From Onchidella celtica (Eukaryota; Mollusca; Gastropoda; Systellommatophora; Onchidiidae): DNA of 64,000 nt. Positions 57,405 through 64,000 of this stretch are shown piece after piece; the stretch's first letter is position 1, and the number at the start of each line of letters is the position of its first letter. Position numbers and translations under genes: made by a program. The stretch is from NCBI GenBank assembly GCA_963931925.1, contig OZ007582.1:25578224-25642223 (forward strand), given 5' to 3'. A model generated the notes under the pieces. It was not told the DNA's origin, searched no databases, and was given only the letters and a program-made list of their open reading frames with translations.

Positions 57405-58505
57405 TAAGATAAGATAAGATAAGATAAATTTTATTCGTCCTTGTACAAGGAAATTTGTTTTGATCATTGAATACATAACAATACAGTTACAGAAGCAGAA
57501 AGTATGATACATAGCGAGCACACACACATATATACACACACACTGATAAATTAACTAAATTAACAAAATTAACAGTGCACACAATATGCTTCCCTAACTA
57601 AAACACATTGACCTGACACGCAGGACATAATTCAACTGTGCACAGATTACGATCAAGATGACGACATTATTGTAACATCCTAGTTGATGATGGAATAAAC
57701 GATTTAAAGTAGCGCTCAGTTTTAGTTTTCTTTGACAACAGCCTTAAACTTCTTACAGATCTTATATATTCCTTGTTCAGGGGATGTTGGGGGTCATTTA
57801 TAATAATATTAGCTTTTTTAATACAAGCACCAGTGTACAGCTCATCAAAATATGGCAGATCACAGATACAAATTTTTGATGCTTTTTTAATTAAATTATT
57901 GATCTTATTTTTATCTTTTTGTAAGATGTTTCCTCCCCAACAGACAACTCCATACATCAAAACGCTCTGAATAGCCATGGTGTAAAATATTTTCAGAATG
58001 CTTTTGCTAACTTTTAAAAAGCAGAGCTTTCTGAGGAAATACATGCGCTGGTTGGCTTTCTTGTATACATATGTTACATGCGCATGCCAGTTAAGCAATG
58101 AATCAATAGTAATGCCAAGATATTTGGCCTCTGTGACAATTTCAACCTCTTCATTGTTGATAGTAAGAGGGCAAACAGGATCGTTGTTATTTTTCCTAAA
58201 GTCAAAAACAAGCTCTTTTGTTTTCTTAACATTCAGTAGAAGATAGTTGTTATTACACCAACAATGAAAGGATTGTACAATGTTAGAATATTCATGGCCA
58301 GAGTTAGGTAAAAGGCCTAAAATAGCAGAGTCGTCGGCAAATTTAAGAAGGTAAACGTTGTTGTGTGTCACAGTGAAATCATTTGTATACAATGTATACA
58401 AGGCAGGTGACAGCACGCAGCCTTGTGGCGCTCCTGTGTTTGTTGTGAGTAATTTGGAAAATGTGTTGTTTATATCCACAAACTGGCTTCTCTGTGTTAG
58501 AACAA
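57404..58505 (-). mobile_element. non-LTR retrotransposon fragment with GATAA-repeat tail
   Basis: The minus-strand frame is open and encodes RT blocks NTGAPQGCVLSPALYTLYTN, LLKFADDSAILG (catalytic FADD), LNVKKTKELVFDF, AKYLGITID and the CR1/Rex-like C-terminal SVRSLRLLSKKTKTERYFKS then FIPSSTRMLQ. The 3' end lies at the low coordinate as a GATAAGATAAGATAAGATAA repeat. It is 5'-truncated near 58500. The insertion splits a + strand Tigger transposase. The open frame and clean tail indicate a recent event. Confidence 0.85.
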
Positions 58506-59035
58506 CAGTGACGGAACACAAGGAACCTGAACCTCCCTCCAAAGATCCCCTAACTAAAATGCCCTGCCTCATCAGTGGCCAAGAGTTCATTGATTGCCTG
58601 ATTGACAAAGAACAAAAACAAAAAGATGAAGAGGCAAGAAAAGCCAAATGGAAAGATGACATGGAAGTCATCAAGAAAAACCATGCACTCATGGAGTGCA
58701 GAAGACAAAAAAAAAAGAGGAAAGAGAAACGCAGAGACAAGAAAAGGAAGCTCAGAGAGAAAACAGAACGAGGGAATTGGAGGAAAAAGGCGGAAGAAAG
58801 AGGAGGAAAAGAAGGAAAGGATTGGAGGGAAGAAGTTAAAAGGCAAGGGGAAGAAAAAACAGCCATGCAGTTAAATTGTGACTCAGAGATGATACTGGAT
58901 GATGACGAGGATTTAGACTTTTGTCTGATGGACATGGAGGAGTCTGTGGATGTGGAGCTATGGTTGGAAGAACTGGAGAGACAGGAGTTGGGAGGAGAAA
59001 CGACACAGATAGTAGGTACATGTGCAAGAAATGGT
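58506..59035 (+). pseudogene. Tigger transposase, C-terminal Lys/Glu-rich tail
   Basis: Continues the transposase beyond the LINE: EPEPPSKDPLTK, CLISGQEFIDCLIDKEQKQK, a long Lys/Arg/Glu-rich helix, then an acidic end (DDDEDLDFCLMDMEE) and a stop at 59035. The charged C terminus is standard for Tigger proteins. The PHD-like finger seen in the intron 1 element is not present here. Confidence 0.65.
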
Positions 59036-59996
59036 TAGGCCTGAGGTCAGAAGTAGACATGGCTGCTGCTGGAGAAGGGAAAGGAGTATTGGAGTCACAG
59101 GCTAAAGCTGTAGATCTTTAGTGCGTTGTGGATGAGTCTGGAGATTCAAAGGGGGTGCACAGAGGTTTGGACCAGATGTTGACAAGAGAGATGGAAATAA
59201 GGATAACAGGGTGAAGGTCTGGAGATGAGTAACCCAGGATGCTCCATTTGGATTGTTTTCTACTGGAGATTTTGCTGTCCATTTTTGTGTTCTAGGTCTG
59301 TTTCCTGCAAATAGAGCACGATCCAAATTTTGATGCACTTTTGATACATGTAATTGTTGCTGGCCTACTTAACTCAGTGTCTTTTTTTTTTTTGTTTCCT
59401 TCATAATAATACTTCGTTGATGTTGAGCTTTGCATTTTATTCCCATTGATTCAATCAAAGCTGTTCTTGTTCATATGAAATTGTTGAAGTGAATGTGAAC
59501 CTGCTTTTGGACTTTCCATTAGATAGGCCTCTACTTTCCTGATTGTTCTTGTTGTTACACTTCTCCCTTCACCTTGATGTTATTATAGTTGACGTCATGA
59601 TTGTTCATAATATATATTCATTAAAGTTTCCACAAGCAAGAAGGTCCATCTCTGTCACTTCTTTTGATGACATTTTTGTGAGATTGAGATTATAACACTC
59701 CTTGCGACCACTTAAACATATAGGTCACACTGTTGGCCGCATGTAGGTCACGTGACCAGATTTATGGCTCTCAGCGGGCGGTGCCTAGGGCAGCTGGCCG
59801 CAAAGTGGTACCTTGGAGTTTGACAAAAAGTGCCACCTAATTCAATACAACGGCTTCTTTCATCCTACCGGCCAGTCCATGTCCTTCCTGCGACCTTTCT
59901 GGATATGGAAATGGTATACGGTATTGGAATTGATCTCAACTCACAAACAAAGAAATTATGACAATGTGTTCGCTCATGGCCGCAAGTGGTCCACTG

Positions 59997-62205
59997 ACTC
60001 CATGCATCGTTGAAACATGGGGGTAGTGACACCTTTCTGGTTTTTTTGTTTTTTTAATTGTTTTTTCTTCAGCTAGTTGAAATTTCATATTGGGTTCACT
60101 GCATGTCTTATCATTTTTCAGACGAAAATGTGGACTTGGTTTATGTCAAACAATTTTACTTCCATTTTAGTCGTGTGGGTTCATGTGTATGTTACCCTGT
60201 TTTCATGTGATGTACTTTTGTAATACTCAAGGAAATAGGAATTGATGAAGGTGTGAATTATACATGAAAGTCTAGTCTCATGACCTGACCTGGTGAAATA
60301 GAGACAATGCTCAAAGTCTTGAATGATCTGGTTGTTTGTGTTGAGAAATTTATTTTGGGGAATTTTATGTACCATGTATGACTGGAGTTGAAATCTGAAC
60401 TTTGATTTTGAATTGCCCAAGTATGTTTTGCAGGCATTTGAGACATTTTTGTGGTGTTTCATGTGTAGGAGACTAATATTATCTTTATCAGATTTTATTA
60501 AGTAAGAAGAGGGAATCTGCACAAGTTTAACTGGGTGCCAAAAGTGTCAAACAGTTTCATCATCCAAGGCTATTGGCTTGTGATGTCATTGCTCTTCAGT
60601 TGTACCAAGGCTGAAAGTGAAATCAGAGTATTTTTCCTTAGTTGTCCATGGAAACAAAATCCTGCAAACAGAACACCCAACATGAACATGAACTTGTATT
60701 CTTTGGTTAAGTAAACATACAACTCACAAATGAGCACTTTATAACATGAAATGTGATCAAGTATTGTCGCAGGCCAATCAATCAGTTCTGTCTAGGCCTA
60801 AGTACAGGGGAACACTGTAAAAGAGACATTGGGTTTATGATTCCCATGCGTCAGTAGTGCTGGCAACCGGCAGATGAATAAATTACCTGAGGCATGAGGA
60901 TTGCAGTGAGAATTTTGGGCCTACCAGATTTTTCTGAGGAACTTTCATCCTAGAGTAGTACATACAGCGCTGGTTCTGTAGATTTCATTAGTGATACAGA
61001 TAATTACATTAGATAACAGGGATAACTTTGACGTTTCGTAAATGTGGATCAGGCAAGAGTAACTGGCACCAGTGGACTGTCTTTGTAACTCAGGGATGGT
61101 TTGGGACATCAATGTATTACTCCATGAATATTATTATTATTGACCAGAATTTAAGACCAAGTGTTGTTTATGTTGGTCTCCAAATAGTGATTGTGGTGCT
61201 GTTCAACAGATATCATTGAGAATTTTAACAGATTACTGTGTCATTATTCATATTCTCCGTGTACAGACCAATAAATCAGATTTACCTCACTGCTTGTCAG
61301 GATTCCATACTCATATTTAGAAAAAAAAATTTTGTTTTGTTTCTTTGGTGTATGTGTGCATGGATACATTTGTGTGTGTGACAGACTGACGCAGAAGTTT
61401 AATGGAGCGGGGGGGGGGGGGGAGGTGGATTCAATCATAGGGTATGGTTTATCTTGCCGAAAGATAGACTTTATTTAGGTTGCTTTTTTACCAAATTTTC
61501 ACACAGTCAGCTTTATGCTTCTTTCATTTTATAAGCTGCCATAAAAAGGTGGATCAGAAGCATTTTTCTCACTCTTTATTAAAGTTTTTGTTTTTAATAA
61601 TAATGCATCCTTGAAGACCAAAGGTATTTTACTTTTATGGAGTTGTTGCCAAGGTGAAAGTTCGCTTGTACATTGTCATTTGTTTGCTTTCATTTATGGC
61701 TCATTTTTGACTTAACATTTGCCCTGTGACTGGGAAGTTGAGCAGGACTAGGCTAGCCACAGGGCTGGATCTGGCATTTGTTTTTGTCCTAGTTAAACAT
61801 TTATTGCAGGTGGAGTAAAACTGGAGGGGTTTTTCAAATGAAACATTTGATCCAATGACTACATTGTGTGGACCTGGTGCTGCTGCCCTGACAGGGAGTG
61901 ATGAGCGAGGAGTTCAGTAGATGGTGTTAAGTGTGTTATCATTCTCCACAAGTTCAGATGGACCACCAGGCGTCTTAAAATGATGAAAAATGATTAAAAT
62001 GAAATGATAATTTATTCTGGAACACAAGACAGGAGTGAAACTCAGGTTTCTAAGTTGCGGCCAGGGGCGAAGCGTGGCCCTCTGCCGGTAATCAGAATTT
62101 AAGCTAGAGATCCTTATAATAGGACCTATCGCTACATCATATTTACATAATTATAAATGCAGCGACTAAAACGTTGAAACGGGTGCAAGGCATTGCAAAA
62201 TCTAA
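59997..62205. other. non-coding, no gene seen
   Basis: AT-rich DNA with a G run near 61410-61422. TACAGGGGAACACTG near 60805 resembles a pogo-type terminus, but no partner was found. Confidence 0.45.
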
Positions 62206-62246
62206 AGAGCGGACATGGAGCTATTAATAACCTCCATGAGAGCGGA
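62206..62246. mobile_element. 25-bp insertion made only of hAT-like ends, with 8-bp target duplication
   Basis: The insert 62214-62238 joins CATGGAGCTATTAATAAC, which is identical to the terminal 18 bases of the 12283-14145 element, to CTCCATG, the inverse of the terminal 7. AGAGCGGA is exactly duplicated on both sides (62206-62213 and 62239-62246). It is best read as a copy of that family reduced to its two tips. Confidence 0.72.
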
Positions 62247-63555
62247 CCATTCTCGTCAACAGGACAGGAATGCAATTTACAAGCCAAACTAATCTGAAAA
62301 TACCATTCATTTATACTAACAGACTTATAAACGCATATTTTTCATCCATTTTTAAAAATATAATTTGAACGGCAAGTTTTCATTGTCATATATATTCATT
62401 GCCAGAGATTTTGTTATTCTACGATCTCATAAAGTTTCTCGAAAATGACCCATTAACATTAAATGGCAGAAAGTGCTTAACTGGCATCTCTGTGACACAA
62501 CAATGTGCAGCGATCTCGGAGAAGTGGCTATCTGCCGTTGCGGTAGGTTCGCTCGACCTATCAAGTGAAGTGATGTTCTTGATAGTTGCGTTCGACTGAT
62601 TTTTATCACAGTTGTTATCTAGACTCTATTATTATGCTTTGATAGCTCTTACTGTGCGTGGAGTAAATTATTCTTAGATTATCTCAAACAAACAAAAAAT
62701 CCACACAAACTCTTTCACTACCCTTTACCTTTCTAGGATGAAAACGACCGCATAGTGAAAAACATGCATAAATCGGTAAAATCAGGTCAATTTTTTTATT
62801 TTTAAACCTATTTTTATCCCCCACCATTCTGCTGTCTGCGGGGCCGCGTCGACGAATACAGGCAATGCTCAAGATAGGTTCTGGGTATAGTCAAGTCTTT
62901 CGCCTTTGTTAATCACTGATTATGGACCAGTTCATAAGGTGTAGGTCCCTATAAAGGTGCTTTTCGGTGAGGGGTGTTGGATTATATAACAAACGCAAAT
63001 AGCGAGGTAGAATTGAATGCTGAACTGACTAAAAGGGAGAGAGTTGGGCTCGATCTGGAAAGCACAGTAATTCTATAATTAATATTCGAAGGGTAATCAC
63101 TGATAATTTGATTATGAGGAAGCCTCGCCTCTGGTTGCGGCATAAGTCAGGCTGGACAAAATATGAATATTGCAAACAGTTATGAATTATAACAATATAT
63201 GGCTGCCATAATTTATCCTGTGCATATTTTTTTTTCACCAGCTCAAAAATCACAGAAATTGTGATCTCTGTCTTCTTATTGGGAATCATTCCTTAGGGAA
63301 TGCTGAATGAAACCATTGTGTGCTGGTGTCAATGATAGGAATTATATATATTTACTTTTATGAGAAATCAGTTCTTTGCATTATATATACATGTAGGCCT
63401 GTTATTCTCTTGTGTTCATAGTGTGCTGGTACGGTATGTCTATGAATGAATTTCCCTGCACAAATGGACAGTCTGAAGGATGTGTGGTTTGAAGGGTACT
63501 CATATATGGCCTTTAGCGTCTTTACAGACGGTCTTAGCAGCTAGAATATTCACTT
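62247..63555. other. non-coding, no gene seen
   Basis: No coding or RNA gene was recognised. The distal part probably includes the 3' UTR of the minus-strand LINE that follows. Confidence 0.45.
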
Positions 63556-64000
63556 TCACTTTGACTGACAGCTTCTCTCGTGGCTTATTCTACCAATGTT
63601 TGACCCGAGAGTGCGATGGCAGTGATTGCAGGTCAGTCTTTTGGGTTCACTTTGGCGAGTGTTTTCATTCCGCCTCTGTCGTTTTGTCAGGTATGTTTCT
63701 TTTGCCTTGAAGTCTATTGCGAGCGTGCCACTGCGCAATTTTTGTCTCCATCTGCTTCGATCATTTGCAAGGTTCTCCCATTCATTGGGGTCGATGTTGA
63801 ATGCTTTCATCGTGACCTTGCAAGTGTCTTTGAATCGCAGATGTGGCCTACCTCTGGGTCGGTTGCCAGTAGCAAGTTCCCCGTAGAGAATTTGTCTGGG
63901 GATGCGATCATTTTCCATACGGTGGAGATGTCCAAGCCACCGCAGTCTTTTTTTGCCTAGGAGAGCCTGAGTTGATGGAATGTTGGCTCGGCTCAGAACT
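63556..64000 (-). pseudogene. RTE-like non-LTR ORF2, C-terminal end (cut by window edge)
   Basis: The minus-strand frame enters from the window edge: LSRANIPSTQALLGKKRLRW, LGHLHRMENDRIPRQILYGE, GNRPRGRPHLRFKDTCK, LANDRSRWRQKL, then CNHCHRTLGSNIGRISHERS followed by Cys, a C-x2-C..H..C knuckle, and a stop. The WxGHxxRM.....P..LYGEL..G.R..GRP..R.KD block is the common C terminus of RTE/BovB-like LINEs. The frame is open within the window, so the full copy outside may or may not be intact. Confidence 0.85.

Larger units (their letters stand above)
53754..59996 (+). mobile_element. Tigger/pogo-type DNA transposon relic, about 6.2 kb
   Basis: CAGTGGACCAGTGCGCGACC at the left is matched in inverted orientation by CAGTGGACCACTTGCGGCC ending at 59996; both are typical CAGTGGACC Tigger ends. 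A + strand transposase relic fills the middle (55159-56185 and 56800-59035), interrupted by a LINE at 57404-58505. Subterminal GGCCGCA.GTGG motifs recur near 59732, 59792 and 59976. The TA flanks expected for this superfamily are not preserved, so the exact ends are provisional. Confidence 0.62.

Noticed and set aside
58550..58846. Phe/Leu-rich minus-strand frame resembling a membrane protein
   Set aside because: Antisense of the Lys/Glu-rich transposase tail.
1..64000. CRISPR array, prokaryotic operon, phage or plasmid backbone
   Set aside because: No regularly spaced identical repeats with unique spacers and no prokaryotic gene organisation. The coding evidence is spliced and eukaryotic.

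Overview
This is a window of animal (eukaryotic) nuclear DNA, most likely from a mollusc or another lophotrochozoan. The evidence is one host gene split by GT-AG introns, long AT-rich non-coding stretches, many microsatellites and G/C homopolymers, and fragments of several non-LTR retrotransposon and DNA-transposon families. The species assignment is inference only. There are no operons, CRISPR arrays or prokaryotic genes.

The only host gene I can support is a complete ACBD5-type acyl-CoA-binding, peroxisomal tail-anchored protein on the + strand. It runs from an ATG at 20394 to a TAG at 52430-52432. I joined it from 11 coding exons whose phases all agree, giving 509 residues. The order is an N-terminal acyl-CoA-binding domain, an acidic region with an FFAT-like VAP-binding motif, a Gly-rich linker, a short predicted coiled coil and a C-terminal membrane anchor with a basic tail. 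The family tethers the ER to peroxisomes.

The 20 kb upstream of the gene holds no recognisable host gene. It contains foldback and MITE-like elements (2611-2804, 6471-7222, 9761-10049), a piggyBac-like end (9520-9745), a degraded RNase H-bearing non-LTR element split by an 1863-bp element with 8-bp target duplications (12283-14145), and a roughly 1.5-kb degenerate satellite that inverts on itself (16741-18325).

The introns of ACBD5 are a transposon archive. Intron 1 carries a CR1-like fragment and a 1.96-kb pogo-like element whose transposase has lost its catalytic core. Intron 3 carries a 4.15-kb element with 36-bp terminal inverted repeats enclosing a decayed gene of a poorly characterised family, and an I-group LINE. 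Intron 8 carries an L2-type LINE. Introns 9 and 10 each carry a pogo-type element with a piggyBac-like TTAA element inside it.

Downstream lie a roughly 6.2-kb Tigger/pogo relic (53754-59996), itself interrupted by a LINE on the minus strand, quiet DNA, and an RTE-like LINE end cut by the window edge.

The most unusual signal is a set of three very short perfect or near-perfect palindromes (25, 33 and 50 bp), each flanked by an exact 8-bp direct repeat. One of them consists only of the two ends of the 1863-bp element family.
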